The notes: generated by a model not told the origin, from the sequence alone. Shown: positions 9,500-19,388, numbered from the stretch's first letter. The stretch: 64,000 nt of DNA from an uncultured beta proteobacterium (GCA_903869595.1 CAIPZV010000017.1:1-64000); one strand, 5' to 3'. Made by a program: numbers and translations.

Positions 9500-9985
9500 T
9501 TACAAAAACCGATCCAAGATACGCCTGCTGTGCGCATCCAGCGCTTTCTGGTCGGGCACCAGGTAGTGGATACCGTGGGCGTCGGCCACCAAGAGGCTGC
9601 GGCCGGTACCGATACGGCGTATGTCCTCGTCGCCACGCAAAACAAACGCGGTGCGGCCCCGGTCGGTTTCCACCGTCCAGGTACAAGGCGTGGAAAAGCT
9701 GCTGACATCCACAATGCGGGCTAGTACCGGCATGAATTCGCGGTGTGCCAATTCGTCCTGAAGCAGGCTTTGGTAGCTGGCTGGCAAGTCGCTCAAGCGT
9801 TCCACCCAAGCCACTTCGTGGCCTTCGGTGCTGATCAAAGAAATGCCTTCGTCAGGCGCCAGGATGGGAAAGGCGCGCACCGGCAAGACGCCAGCAAAGC
9901 GCTCACCCTGCGCATTGATCAAGATCAATTTGCCAAAGGGGGTACGCGCCAGCACAAACGCGTTTTGCTGCCCTGCATCGCTCAT
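9500..9985 (-). CDS. DUF1854 protein associated with cyanophycin metabolism
   Basis: This soluble 161-residue protein belongs to the DUF1854 family, which travels with cyanophycin synthetase genes; its biochemical role is not known. Visible features are LARTPFGKLILINAQGER, the acidic-aromatic centre (SLISTEGHEVAWVE) and YLVPDQKALDAHSRRILDRF at the end. Its start overlaps the stop of the upstream ABC transporter gene by four bases (9982-9985), so the two are translationally coupled and probably act together. I see no catalytic motif. Confidence 0.82.
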   Translation of the reverse strand: MSDAGQQNAFVLARTPFGKLILINAQGERFAGVLPVRAFPILAPDEGISLISTEGHEVAWVERLSDLPASYQSLLQDELAHREFMPVLARIVDVSSFSTPCTWTVETDRGRTAFVLRGDEDIRRIGTGRSLLVADAHGIHYLVPDQKALDAHSRRILDRFL

Positions 9986-12249
9986 ACCGCACCCCCGCTA
10001 AGTGCTAATTGCGCATCGGCATTGCGCGCCTGCGCTTGGTACAAATTGAAATACGCACCCTCTTGCTGCATCAGCGCCTCGTGCGTGCCTTCTTCCACCA
10101 CGCGGCCACGGTCCAGCACCACCAATCGATCGGCGCGGTGCAAGGTAGATAAGCGGTGTGCGATGGCAATCGTGGTCCGGCCTTGCACCAAATTTTCCAG
10201 TGCTTTTTGAATCTCTTTTTCGGTTTCCGAATCGACGGAGGAGGTAGCTTCATCCAGAATCAAGATACGCGGGTCGATCAGCAAAGCACGGGCAATCGAA
10301 ATGCGCTGGCGCTCACCGCCCGAGAGGCCTTGGCCGCGTTCCCCCACCATGGAGTCATAGCCATGCGGCAGGCGCAAAATAAATTCATGCGCATGCGCGG
10401 CACGCGCTGCAGCCATGATGTCGGCGCGGCTGGCCTCGGGCTTGCCATAAGCGATGTTGTCGGCAATCGTGCCGAAGAATAAAAATGGCTCTTGCAAGAC
10501 CAAGCCAATATTGCGACGGAAGTCGCTGATGGCATACGAACGTATGTCCACGCCATCGACCAAAATCGCGCCTTCGGACACATCGTAAAAACGGCAAATC
10601 AAATTCACCAAAGTGCTTTTTCCCGAACCGCTGTGCCCCACCAAGCCAATCATCTCGCCCGGCGCGATAGACAAATTGATACCCCGGTTCACCGCCCGGT
10701 TGCCATAGCGGAAACCTACTTCGCGCAATTCGATGCGCCCCTGCACCCGGTCTACGCGCACCGGGTTTTGCGGCTCGGGCACGCTGGAAACATGGTCCAA
10801 AATATCAAAAATACGTTTGGCCGCAGAAGCCGATTTTTGCGTCACCGACACAATGCGGCTCATCGAATCTAAGCGCCCGTAAAAGCGGCCAATATAGGCA
10901 ATGGCCGCCAGCAACATCCCCACGGTAATTTGCCCGTGCGCTACTTGGTAAATACCAAAGCCCCAGACCACCAGCAAGCCCAGCTCTGTGAGCAAGGACA
11001 CCGAAGGCGAAAAAAGAGACCAGATTTTGTTAATGCGGTCATTGACTTGCAAGTTGTAGCGGTTGGCATCCCGAAAACGTGCAGCCTCGCGCTGCTCTTG
11101 GGCAAAGGCTTTGACCACGCGGATGCCAGGAATCGTGTCAGCCAGCACATTGGTCACCTCGCCCCAGACACGGTCAATTTTTTCAAAACCGGTGCGCAGG
11201 CGGTAGCGCACATAGTGAATCATCCAGCCGATAAACGGCAGCGGCACCAGGGTGATGAGCGCCAGCCAGGGGTTCATGGAAAACAATATCACTGCCGTCA
11301 TAGTGATCATCACCACATCGCTGGCAAAGTCGGTAAGGTGCAGCGACAAATACACCGCAATCCGGTCGCTCTCGCTGCCCACGCGCGAGAGCAAATCGCC
11401 GGTACGTTTGCCGCCGAAATACTCCAGCGAGAGTTGCAGCAAATGGTCGTAGGTGGTGGTGCGTAAATCGGCCGCAATGCGCTCGGAAGCCAGCGCCAAA
11501 ATATAGGTCTTGGCCCAGCTCAGCACCCAGGCCACCAAGCCCGAGGCCAGCAGCCCGGCTAAGTACCAGGCAATTTTGGAGCGCTCGATGTGCTGTCCGT
11601 TTTGCAGCGGGATAAGCACCTCATCGACCAGCGGAATCGTCAGGTAGGGCGGCACCTGGCTGGCTGCGGTGCCCAGCAGCATCAAAACAAAGCCCCAGGC
11701 CAATTGCCCGCGGTAGGGCCGGGCAAAGCGCCATAAGCGCAGCAGCGTCCAGGTAGAAGGCGGGGTATGCACCACCTTGGTACAGACCGGACATTCTTCG
11801 GCGTCCGGGTCCAGCGGCGCTTTACAGCTTGGGCACAAGGCCTGCGCGGGTACCGGCACTGGCACGCCGCTTAAGGCGCTGTTATGGTGGGCATTAAATT
11901 GGTCCACCAAACGCAAAGCGTATAAATTCTGGCCCAAAGTAAAGCGCCAATGCGCCAGTTGCCCCTGTTCGTCCTGCAATTGCAGATGGCCCACGCCGGC
12001 ATGGTCATGGTGCTCCAGGCGCAGGCCGGGGCGGTAATCCCAGCTTTGGGCGCCTGTGGTTTGCAGGCTAAGCAAGCGCTTGTCTGTGGCCACCAGCACA
12101 CTGGGTACAAAGTGCATCTGGGCGTCCAGGTCAACCTCCAGCAGCGCACAAACGTTTTCATGGCTAGCGACTTGCGCTGCCAGTGCATCGCGCCAGGCGG
12201 GGGGGATATCCACTGCGCCTAAGGGACCAGGCGCTTGCTTGTGATTCAT
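9982..12249 (-). CDS. ABC exporter with N-terminal zinc ribbon, cyanophycin-associated
   Basis: This is a 755-residue half-transporter with fused membrane and ATPase domains. Residues 1-135 form an extra cytoplasmic domain. A zinc ribbon follows (C139, C142, C153, C156), then the membrane domain from about 180 to 480, and the nucleotide-binding domain with GHSGSGKST near 540, LSGGERQRISIARAL and ILILDEATSSVD. It resembles lipid/peptide exporters of the MsbA type, but the N-terminal extension is typical of transporters found beside cyanophycin genes. The substrate is unknown. It is coupled to the DUF1854 gene and divergent from the synthetase pair, with 185 bases between them. Confidence 0.9.
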   Translation of the reverse strand: MNHKQAPGPLGAVDIPPAWRDALAAQVASHENVCALLEVDLDAQMHFVPSVLVATDKRLLSLQTTGAQSWDYRPGLRLEHHDHAGVGHLQLQDEQGQLAHWRFTLGQNLYALRLVDQFNAHHNSALSGVPVPVPAQALCPSCKAPLDPDAEECPVCTKVVHTPPSTWTLLRLWRFARPYRGQLAWGFVLMLLGTAASQVPPYLTIPLVDEVLIPLQNGQHIERSKIAWYLAGLLASGLVAWVLSWAKTYILALASERIAADLRTTTYDHLLQLSLEYFGGKRTGDLLSRVGSESDRIAVYLSLHLTDFASDVVMITMTAVILFSMNPWLALITLVPLPFIGWMIHYVRYRLRTGFEKIDRVWGEVTNVLADTIPGIRVVKAFAQEQREAARFRDANRYNLQVNDRINKIWSLFSPSVSLLTELGLLVVWGFGIYQVAHGQITVGMLLAAIAYIGRFYGRLDSMSRIVSVTQKSASAAKRIFDILDHVSSVPEPQNPVRVDRVQGRIELREVGFRYGNRAVNRGINLSIAPGEMIGLVGHSGSGKSTLVNLICRFYDVSEGAILVDGVDIRSYAISDFRRNIGLVLQEPFLFFGTIADNIAYGKPEASRADIMAAARAAHAHEFILRLPHGYDSMVGERGQGLSGGERQRISIARALLIDPRILILDEATSSVDSETEKEIQKALENLVQGRTTIAIAHRLSTLHRADRLVVLDRGRVVEEGTHEALMQQEGAYFNLYQAQARNADAQLALSGGAV

Positions 12250-12434
12250 GGAAATGCCAAATTGAAATATATAAAACTGCCGGTTTCGCGGCCATCAGGC
12301 GGGGCGCACGCCGCGTCCAAACCCCCTACTATGCCTGAGCCTCGCCTAGCACCCCAAGCAAGCGCAGCGCTATCGGCGAGAATACACAACGCACGACGAA
12401 CCACCCCGGTGGACTTGAACTTCCGCCTCCACGC

Positions 12435-14609
12435 ATGACGCGCCAGAAAAAAATCAACATTTTGCGGGTGAACCACCTGCGCGGACCCAATTTCTGGACC
12501 TACCGGGCAGTGATCGAGGCTTGGGTGGACATTGGGGACTTAGAGGATTTCCCGTCCAACACCCTGCCCGGCTTTTACGAACGCCTGACCGGCTACCTGC
12601 CGGGCCTGATTGAGCATGAGTGCAGCCCCGGCGTGCGCGGCGGCTTTTTGCAGCGCCTGCAAGAAGGCACCTGGGCCGCCCATATTCTGGAACACGTCTG
12701 CCTGGAATTGCAAAACATGGCCGGTATGCGTACCGGTTTTGGCAAAGCGCGGCAAACCTCCCAAACCGGTGTTTACAAAGTAGCTTTTCGCACCCGACAA
12801 GAAGATGTGGGACGCCGCGCCCTGCATCTGGGGCGCGACCTGGTGGAGGCGGCTATCCACGACACGCCTTTTGATGTCGCCAAGGCAGTGGAAGAATTGC
12901 ACGACATGGTGGACTCGCTCTGCCTGGGGCCCAGCACAGCACACATCGTTGATGCCGCGACGGCGCGCGGCATACCGCACACGCGCCTGACCGATGGCAA
13001 CTTGGTGCAACTGGGCTACGGCATTGCACAGCGGCGTATCTGGACTGCCGAGACCGACCAGACCAGTGCGATTGCCGAAGAAATTGCCAGCGACAAAGAC
13101 ATGACCAAGCGCTTGCTGCAAGCCTGCGGCGTGCCAGTGCCGCATGGCCAGGTGGTGCAAAGCGCCGCGCAAGCCTGGGAAGCGGCGCAGTCCATCGGAT
13201 TGCCGGTAGCCATCAAACCTTACGACGGCAACCACGGACGCGGCGTGGCCCTGGACCTGGAAAACCAGGCCGATATTGAAGCGGCCTTTGCCTTAGCGCA
13301 CCAAGAGGGCGACGGCCAAGTGATTGTGGAGGAATTCATCCGGGGCAATGAGCATCGTCTGCTGGTGGTAGGCCGCCAGGTGGTGGCCGCAGCGCGCGGC
13401 ACCACGCTGTATGTGCACGGCGACGGTACCTCCACCATGAACCAGCTGGTGGACCAACAAATCAATAGCGACCCGCGCCGTGGCCGAGCCGAGTCCTTCC
13501 CCTTGAACGTGGTTGATTTGTCGGAAAGCCCGGAAGTCTTGCTCGAACTCGAGCGCATTGGCCTGGCGCCGCATTCGGTACCCGCTGCCGGACAAAAAGT
13601 GCTGATCCAGCGCAATGGCAATGTGGCCTTCGATGTCACCAGCGAGCTGCACCCCAGCGTGGCGCGGGCCGCCGCACTGGCCGCGCGCGTGGTGGGTTTG
13701 GATATTGCCGGTGTGGACATGGTGCTGGAAAACTGTGCCCTGCCGCTAGAGAGGCAACGCGGCGCGGTCATTGAGGTCAACGCCAGCCCCGGCCTTTTAG
13801 CCCATATCAAACCGGCCAATGGCGCAGGCCAGCCGGTGGGCACGGCCATCATCAGCCATTTGTTTGACAGCAAGCAAGACGGCCGCATTCCCATCGTGGG
13901 CATCACCGGCACGCACAACACGGGCCGCATGGCGCGCCTGGTGGCTTGGTTGGTGCATATCAGCGGCAAGCATGTGGGCCTGGCCTGTAGCGAAGGTTTG
14001 TACCTGGACAGCCGCAAAGTAGACGGCGCAGATAGCAGCACCTGGGACGCAGGCCAGCGTATTTTGATGAACCGTTCGGTGCAAGCCGCCGTGTTTGAAA
14101 ACCCCTGCACCACGATTTTGGGCCAGGGTCTGGCTTACGATAAATGCCAGGTCGGTGTCGTCACCGATGTCACCTGGCACGAAGGACTGCGCGATTTCGA
14201 TATCCTGGACGCCGAGCAAAACTTCAAGGTCGCGCGCACCCAGGTCGATGTGGTGCTGCCTAGCGGCACCGCCGTGATCAACGCCATGGACGCGCAGGCG
14301 CTTGAGCTGGCCGAACTCTGTGATGGCTGCGTGATTTTTTATGCGGTTTCGCCCGAACACCCCACGCTGCTGGCGCACCGCGCGCAAGGCCATCAAGTGG
14401 TTTGCCTGCGTGAAGGCAATATCGTGTTGGCCCATGGCGCGCAGGAAAGGCCTTTGCTGCGGCTCGATAGCTTAAAGCCCGCCAAGGCGGCGCAGCCCGA
14501 GATGGTGATGGCCGCAGTGGCCGCGGCCTGGGCTTTGAACATCACGCCGGAACTCATCGCCGCGGGCTTGCGCACCTTCGAGTCCAACCCGCAAAAAACG
14601 CCTTACTAG
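12435..14609 (+). CDS. CphA-like protein, shortened and with a degenerate Mur-ligase P-loop
   Basis: The protein is 724 residues long and collinear with the downstream CphA: N-terminal domain, ATP-grasp domain (about 160-480; VAIKPYDGNHGRGV, EVNASPGL) and a Mur-ligase-like central domain. The P-loop position reads GTHNTGRM (492-499) where CphA has GTNGKTT, so the essential Lys is missing. The protein also ends where the Mur C-terminal domain would begin. The ATP-grasp half, which adds aspartate in CphA, looks intact. Such second copies beside cphA are known in proteobacteria; a dipeptide-polymerising role like cyanobacterial CphA2 is possible but unproven here. It lies 47 bases before cphA. 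Confidence 0.85.
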   Translation: MTRQKKINILRVNHLRGPNFWTYRAVIEAWVDIGDLEDFPSNTLPGFYERLTGYLPGLIEHECSPGVRGGFLQRLQEGTWAAHILEHVCLELQNMAGMRTGFGKARQTSQTGVYKVAFRTRQEDVGRRALHLGRDLVEAAIHDTPFDVAKAVEELHDMVDSLCLGPSTAHIVDAATARGIPHTRLTDGNLVQLGYGIAQRRIWTAETDQTSAIAEEIASDKDMTKRLLQACGVPVPHGQVVQSAAQAWEAAQSIGLPVAIKPYDGNHGRGVALDLENQADIEAAFALAHQEGDGQVIVEEFIRGNEHRLLVVGRQVVAAARGTTLYVHGDGTSTMNQLVDQQINSDPRRGRAESFPLNVVDLSESPEVLLELERIGLAPHSVPAAGQKVLIQRNGNVAFDVTSELHPSVARAAALAARVVGLDIAGVDMVLENCALPLERQRGAVIEVNASPGLLAHIKPANGAGQPVGTAIISHLFDSKQDGRIPIVGITGTHNTGRMARLVAWLVHISGKHVGLACSEGLYLDSRKVDGADSSTWDAGQRILMNRSVQAAVFENPCTTILGQGLAYDKCQVGVVTDVTWHEGLRDFDILDAEQNFKVARTQVDVVLPSGTAVINAMDAQALELAELCDGCVIFYAVSPEHPTLLAHRAQGHQVVCLREGNIVLAHGAQERPLLRLDSLKPAKAAQPEMVMAAVAAAWALNITPELIAAGLRTFESNPQKTPY

Positions 14610-14656
14610 CGCCCTCCACTTAACGCACACGCCGAGCTGCCTCACGGACCACACCC

Positions 14657-17227
14657 ATGGAAGTCACCCGCATTCGCGCCTTGCGCGGCCCCAATCTCTG
14701 GAGCCACCACACCGCTATCCAAGCGGTTGTTATCTGCACGCCCAAGGAATGGGCTATTGCAGACCTGCATGGCTTTGAAACCCGGCTGCGTGCGCGCTTT
14801 CCTGAAATCAGTTCCTTTCAGCCCACCGGCCACGACGACACCGTACCGCTGGCGCGCGTGCTGGAATTGGCCACGCTGGGCTTGCAAGCGCAAGCCGGTT
14901 GCCCGGTCACGTTTAGCTGCACCAAACCGACCCTGGAGGCCGGTGTGTTTCAGGTGGTGGTGGAGTACAGCGAAGAAGCCGTAGGGCGCTTGGCGTTGGA
15001 GCTGGCGCAAAGCCTGTGCCAATCAGCCCTGGACGACACCCCATTTGACCTAGCCAGCGTGCTGCACCAATTGCGCGAACTCGACGAAGACGTGCGCCTG
15101 GGGCCCAGCACCGGCTCGGTCGTGAATGCCGCGCTGGCGCGCAATATCCCCTACAGCCGCATGACCGATGGCAGCATGGTGCGCTTTGGCTGGGGCAGCA
15201 AGCAAAGACGCATTCAAGCGGCAGAAATCGACGCCACCAGCGCGATTGCCGAAGCTATCGCCCAAGACAAAGAACTGAGCAAACGCTTGCTGCATGCCGC
15301 AGGCGTGCCCGTGCCGCGCGGCCGCGCGGTGCGCGATGCGGATGACGCCTGGGCAGCGGCGCAAGACATCGGGTTGCCGGTGGTGGTTAAGCCCCTGGAC
15401 GGCAACCAGGGCAAGGGCGTGACCGTCAACATCCTGAATGAAGCCCAATTGCGCGCCGCCTATGCGGTAGCCATCGAATTTCGCGACACCGTGCTGGTGG
15501 AACGCTATATGCCGGGCAACGATTTTCGCCTGCTGGTGGTGGGCGACAAACTGGTAGCCGCTGCGCGGCGCGATCCGCCCAAAGTGGTGGGTGACGGCGT
15601 GCATACCGTGGCGCAGTTGGTGGACATGGTCAATGCCGATCCGCGCCGGGGCGACGGACATGCCACCTCGCTTACCAAAATCCGGTTTGACGATATTGCC
15701 CGCAGTTGCTTGCGCAGTCAGGGTTTTGAGGCAGATTCGATTCCGGACAAAGGCCAACGCGTTAATTTGCGTAACAACGCTAATTTGTCCACCGGCGGAT
15801 CTGCCACCGATGTGACCGATGATGTGCATCCCGATGTAGCCGCAAGGGCGGTGACAGCGGCGCACATGGTGGGCTTGCATATTTGCGGCGTAGACCTAGT
15901 GTGCGACAGCATCTTGCGGCCGATTGAAGAGCAAGGCGGGGGCGTGGTGGAAGTCAATGCCGCGCCGGGCTTGCGCATGCACCTCAGCCCCTCTTTTGGC
16001 AAGGGCCGGCCCGTGGGCGAAGCCATCATGTCCAGCCTGTTTAAAAACGGGCAGGATGGCCGCATACCCATCGTCGCTGTCACCGGCACCAATGGCAAAA
16101 CCACGACCGTGCGCCTGATTTCGCACCTGCTGGCCCAGCAAGGTTGGTGTGTCGGTATGACCAATACCGATGGCGTGTATGTGGACGGCCATTGCATTGA
16201 TACCGGCGACTGCAGCGGCCCCAAGAGCGCGAAAAACGTCTTGCACCATCCTGATGTGGATGCGGCAGTGCTGGAGACAGCGCGCGGCGGTATCTTGCGC
16301 GAAGGCCTGGCCTTTGACAAATGCGATGTGGCGGTGGTGACCAATGTGGGCAGCGGCGACCATCTGGGCTTGAACTACATCACCACCGTCGATGAACTGG
16401 CGGTGCTCAAACGCGTGATTGTGCAAAACGTAGCGCCCAAGGGCACGGCGGTGCTCAACGCCGCCGATCCGGTGGTAGCCGCTATGGCTGCAAAAACCAA
16501 AGGCGCGGTCACCTTTTTTGCACTGGACCAATTCCACCCGGTGATGGCCACGCACCGCGCGCAAGGCCATGCGGTGGTGTATGTGGACAAAGGCCAAATT
16601 GTGGCGGCCAAGGGCGCAGAAAAACATTACCTAAACTTGAGCGATATCCCGGTCACGCTGGGCGGCGCGATTGGCTTTCAGGTGGAAAACGTCATGGCCA
16701 GCGTCGCAGCCGTGTGGGCCTTGGGTCTGGACTGGGACACCATGCGCGCGGGTCTGGCCAGTTTTTCAAGCGAAAACGACAATGCGCAGGGCCGTTTTAA
16801 TATTTTTGACTACAAGGGCGCGACGGTCATTGCCGACTACGGCCACAACCCGGACGCCATGGCCGCGCTGGTGCAAGCGGTGCAAGCCATGCCGGCGAGC
16901 CGACGCTCGGTGGTGATCAGCGGGCCGGGCGACCGGCGCGATGAGGACATCCGCCAAATCACCCAGATTTTGGGCGATGCGTTTGAAGAAGTGGTGATGT
17001 ACGAAGACCAGTGCCAGCGCGGCCGCTCCGATGGCGAGGTCATGGCTTTGCTGCGCGAGGGCTTGGTTGGCGCGAAAAAGGCGACGCAACGCAGCGAAAT
17101 CTATGGCGAATTTTTAGCCATTGACACGGCGCTGTCGCACTTGCAAGCCGGCGAATTGTGCTTAGTGCTGGTGGACCAGGTGCCCGAGGCCATGGCGCAT
17201 ATAGAAGCGCGCATTAAGACTTTGTAG
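14657..17227 (+). CDS. cphA: Cyanophycin synthetase CphA
   Basis: CphA makes cyanophycin (multi-L-arginyl-poly-L-aspartate), a nitrogen storage polymer, without a template. The 856-residue protein has the full set: an N-terminal domain; an ATP-grasp domain (about 160-470) with VVKPLDGNQGKGV and EVNAAPGLRMH; and a complete Mur-ligase domain with P-loop GTNGKTTTV at 477-485, AVLETARGGILREGL, the VTNVGSGDHLG region and C-terminal YGHNPDAM and GPGDRRDEDI. The length matches the family (about 870-900). It is probably co-transcribed with the preceding shortened homologue. No cyanophycinase gene is in the window. Confidence 0.96.
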   Translation: MEVTRIRALRGPNLWSHHTAIQAVVICTPKEWAIADLHGFETRLRARFPEISSFQPTGHDDTVPLARVLELATLGLQAQAGCPVTFSCTKPTLEAGVFQVVVEYSEEAVGRLALELAQSLCQSALDDTPFDLASVLHQLRELDEDVRLGPSTGSVVNAALARNIPYSRMTDGSMVRFGWGSKQRRIQAAEIDATSAIAEAIAQDKELSKRLLHAAGVPVPRGRAVRDADDAWAAAQDIGLPVVVKPLDGNQGKGVTVNILNEAQLRAAYAVAIEFRDTVLVERYMPGNDFRLLVVGDKLVAAARRDPPKVVGDGVHTVAQLVDMVNADPRRGDGHATSLTKIRFDDIARSCLRSQGFEADSIPDKGQRVNLRNNANLSTGGSATDVTDDVHPDVAARAVTAAHMVGLHICGVDLVCDSILRPIEEQGGGVVEVNAAPGLRMHLSPSFGKGRPVGEAIMSSLFKNGQDGRIPIVAVTGTNGKTTTVRLISHLLAQQGWCVGMTNTDGVYVDGHCIDTGDCSGPKSAKNVLHHPDVDAAVLETARGGILREGLAFDKCDVAVVTNVGSGDHLGLNYITTVDELAVLKRVIVQNVAPKGTAVLNAADPVVAAMAAKTKGAVTFFALDQFHPVMATHRAQGHAVVYVDKGQIVAAKGAEKHYLNLSDIPVTLGGAIGFQVENVMASVAAVWALGLDWDTMRAGLASFSSENDNAQGRFNIFDYKGATVIADYGHNPDAMAALVQAVQAMPASRRSVVISGPGDRRDEDIRQITQILGDAFEEVVMYEDQCQRGRSDGEVMALLREGLVGAKKATQRSEIYGEFLAIDTALSHLQAGELCLVLVDQVPEAMAHIEARIKTL

Positions 17228-17254
17228 ACCTGGCTGAATGCCATTGGACCAGCG

Positions 17255-17400
17255 GCGCGCATGCTGTCGCTGCGAGGAGCGCAGTGACGTAACAGCCGAG
17301 GCGGTCGTTAAGCCACAGATTGCCAAGGCCTGCGACATTGCAATGACGGCCCAATCGCCTACGGCCTCGCTATCACGCACTATGGCGGGCCTTGCCATGT
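17255..17400. repeat. Interspersed palindromic spacer repeat
   Basis: The 206-base gap between the convergent cphA and gpsA genes contains CGCTGCGAGGAGCGCAGTGA near 17267 and further degenerate units (AAGCCACAGATTGCCAAGGC, CAATGACGGCCCAATCGCCT). These belong to the same GCGAGGAGCGCAGCGACG family seen at 9230, 49684 and 52908. A transcriptional end-point role for the stem-loops is plausible because the flanking genes converge, but there is no clear T-tract. Confidence 0.6.
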
Positions 17401-17433
17401 GTAATTTACGCTGATCTTGCCGGAGCGTGGGCC

Positions 17434-18444
17434 TCACATTTCAGCGGCAGGCTCACGGCCCATCAAGGCCGCGACCGCCTCGCTCGCTTGCAACTGCCCT
17501 TCCAGCAAGGCCACCACGCAGCGGGTGATGGGCATCTGCACACCTGCTGCGTCGGCCCGCTGCAAGACCGTACGTGCGCTGTACACGCCCTCGGCCACAT
17601 GACCTAGCGACTGCACGGCTTGTTCCAGCGACTGGCCTTGCGCCAAGGCCAAGCCGATCCGCCGGTTGCGCGACAAATCGCCCGTCGCCGTCAAGACCAA
17701 GTCGCCCAAGCCGCTCAGGCCCATAAAGGTTTCCGCTTTGGCACCCAGCGCCAAGCCCAGCCGCGTCATTTCGGCCAGGCCGCGCGTAATGAGGGCGGCG
17801 CGCGCATTGAGGCCGAGTTGCAAGCCATCGCACAAACCGGTGGCAATCGCCATGACGTTTTTGACCGCGCCGCCGACTTCTACACCGGCCACGTCCTCAC
17901 TGGCATAAACGCGCAAATGCGGGCTATGAAAAGCATCGACCAAGGTCGTGCGCACGCTGGCATGCGCGCTGGCCGCCACCAGCGCAGTGGGCTGGCCCTG
18001 TGCCACTTCCATGGCAAAACTGGGGCCGCTGAGCACACCGGCTGCAATACCTGGGGCGCATTGGGCCTGTATTTCATGGCCTAGCAAGCCTTGGCCGCCC
18101 TGGGCATTGCTGGCTTCAAAGCCTTTGCACAACCAGGCCACCGGCACGCTTGACTCAGCAAGCAGGACCAACATATCGCGCAAGCCGGCCATGGGCGTGG
18201 CAATCACCACCAAGTCCTGGCTGGCCAGGTGGGCGCGCAGGTAATTGCCTTGAAGTTGGCTAATGCGCAAGCCTTCGGGGAAGGCCAGGCCGGGCAGGTA
18301 GCGCGGATTAATTCGTTCGGTTTGCATGGCGCGCTGCTGGCGCGCGTCACGCGCCCACAAGGTGAGGGTGTGCCGCGGCATGCGCGCCGCCGCGACGGCC
18401 AGCGCCGTGCCCCAAGCGCCCGCACCCAATACGCTGATTTTCAT
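17434..18444 (-). CDS. gpsA: NAD(P)-dependent glycerol-3-phosphate dehydrogenase GpsA
   Basis: GpsA reduces dihydroxyacetone phosphate to sn-glycerol-3-phosphate for phospholipid synthesis. The 336-residue protein opens with [14 protein letters not shown], the nucleotide-binding GxGxWG motif. It then has [29 protein letters not shown] with the catalytic Lys, and [11 protein letters not shown]. It lies 57 bases after secB on the same strand, the common secB-gpsA pairing in proteobacteria. Confidence 0.96.
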   Translation of the reverse strand: MKISVLGAGAWGTALAVAAARMPRHTLTLWARDARQQRAMQTERINPRYLPGLAFPEGLRISQLQGNYLRAHLASQDLVVIATPMAGLRDMLVLLAESSVPVAWLCKGFEASNAQGGQGLLGHEIQAQCAPGIAAGVLSGPSFAMEVAQGQPTALVAASAHASVRTTLVDAFHSPHLRVYASEDVAGVEVGGAVKNVMAIATGLCDGLQLGLNARAALITRGLAEMTRLGLALGAKAETFMGLSGLGDLVLTATGDLSRNRRIGLALAQGQSLEQAVQSLGHVAEGVYSARTVLQRADAAGVQMPITRCVVALLEGQLQASEAVAALMGREPAAEM

Positions 18445-18501
18445 GCGATCGACGTCATGCGCGATGCGCTGCTTGCGTTCACCGGCAAGCGGACCACAAG
18501 A

Positions 18502-18960
18502 TTATTGGGGCAAAGTGCCCGCTGCGCTGGTTTGCGCAACCTGGCTTTGCTGTTGCTCGTACATGGCCTGGAAGTTGATTTCCGACAAATGCACCGGCGG
18601 AAAGCCACCGCGCTGAATCATGTCGGCGACATTGCCGCGCAGATAGGGATAGACGATTTGCGGGCAGGCAATACCCATAATCGGACCCATTTGATCTTCG
18701 GGCAGGTTGCGAACTTCAAAAATGCCCGCCTGTTTGACTTCCACCAAAAACACGGTTTTGTCTTTGATTTTGGTATGCACGGTGGCCGTGACACTGACTT
18801 CAAACACGCCTTCTGCCACCGGATTGGCTTCAATCCCCAGCTGGATATCCACCGAAGGTTGCTCTTGCTCGAGCAGGATGGCCGGTGAATTGGGCTGCTC
18901 CATCGACGCCTCTTTGAGGTAAACGCGTTGGATTTGGAAAACCGGGGCTTGTTCTGACAT
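18502..18960 (-). CDS. secB: Protein-export chaperone SecB
   Basis: SecB is a cytosolic tetrameric chaperone that keeps preproteins unfolded and hands them to SecA. The 152-residue protein shows [40 protein letters not shown] and the C-terminal [20 protein letters not shown]...[11 protein letters not shown] signature. Its ATG follows a strong hairpin (18986-19010) by only about 25 bases, so the leader may control read-through from grxC. It is probably one operon with rhodanese-grxC upstream and gpsA downstream. Confidence 0.96.
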   Translation of the reverse strand: MSEQAPVFQIQRVYLKEASMEQPNSPAILLEQEQPSVDIQLGIEANPVAEGVFEVSVTATVHTKIKDKTVFLVEVKQAGIFEVRNLPEDQMGPIMGIACPQIVYPYLRGNVADMIQRGGFPPVHLSEINFQAMYEQQQSQVAQTSAAGTLPQ

Positions 18961-18976
18961 GGCGTGTATCTTTCAA

Positions 18977-19010
18977 ATGAAAACAAAGCCCACCTTATAT
19001 AGGTGGGCTT
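18977..19010 (-). terminator. Rho-independent hairpin between grxC and secB
   Basis: The minus strand reads AAGCCCACCTATATAAGGTGGGCTT followed by a T-rich run (TTGTTTTCATTT). This is a nine-pair stem with a short AT loop. It lies about 80 bases after the grxC stop and about 25 bases before the secB ATG. It can end grxC transcripts, but there is hardly room for a secB promoter behind it, so it probably acts as a leaky terminator or attenuator. Confidence 0.7.
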
Positions 19011-19088
19011 GTGGGATAAGGCGCTAAGGCTTTAAAGCCTCTGGCGCCCTGAATTATCGCAGCAGGCCTGGGCTGGCTGGCTGCAAGC

Positions 19089-19352
19089 TCAGGACCCGAG
19101 TAACAAGGGCATGAGTCCGCCCCGGCTGTCTAAGTCCATCAAGTCATCGCAACCGCCCACATGGGTATCGCCGATAAAAATTTGCGGCACGGTGCGCCGT
19201 CCCGTGCGTTCCATCATGGAACTGCGCTCCGCCGGGTTGGTATCGATACGGATTTCTTCGATCGCCTCCACGCCTTTGGATTTGAGAATACGCTTGGCCT
19301 GCACGCAATAAGGGCAGACAGCGGTGGTGTACATCTTGACGTTTTGCATCAT
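19089..19352 (-). CDS. grxC: Glutaredoxin 3
   Basis: Grx3 is a small cytosolic dithiol oxidoreductase that reduces disulfides with glutathione. The 87-residue protein has the CPYC active site (CPYCVQAK at about 14-21), TVPQIF with the cis-proline, and GGCDDL of the glutathione-binding site. Two adjacent ATG codons (19352 and 19349) are both possible starts. It lies 36 bases downstream of the rhodanese gene and upstream of secB. Confidence 0.95.
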   Translation of the reverse strand: MMQNVKMYTTAVCPYCVQAKRILKSKGVEAIEEIRIDTNPAERSSMMERTGRRTVPQIFIGDTHVGGCDDLMDLDSRGGLMPLLLGS

Positions 19353-19388
19353 TAACTCAATGGGACAACTAGATTTTTGGAAAGCGGT

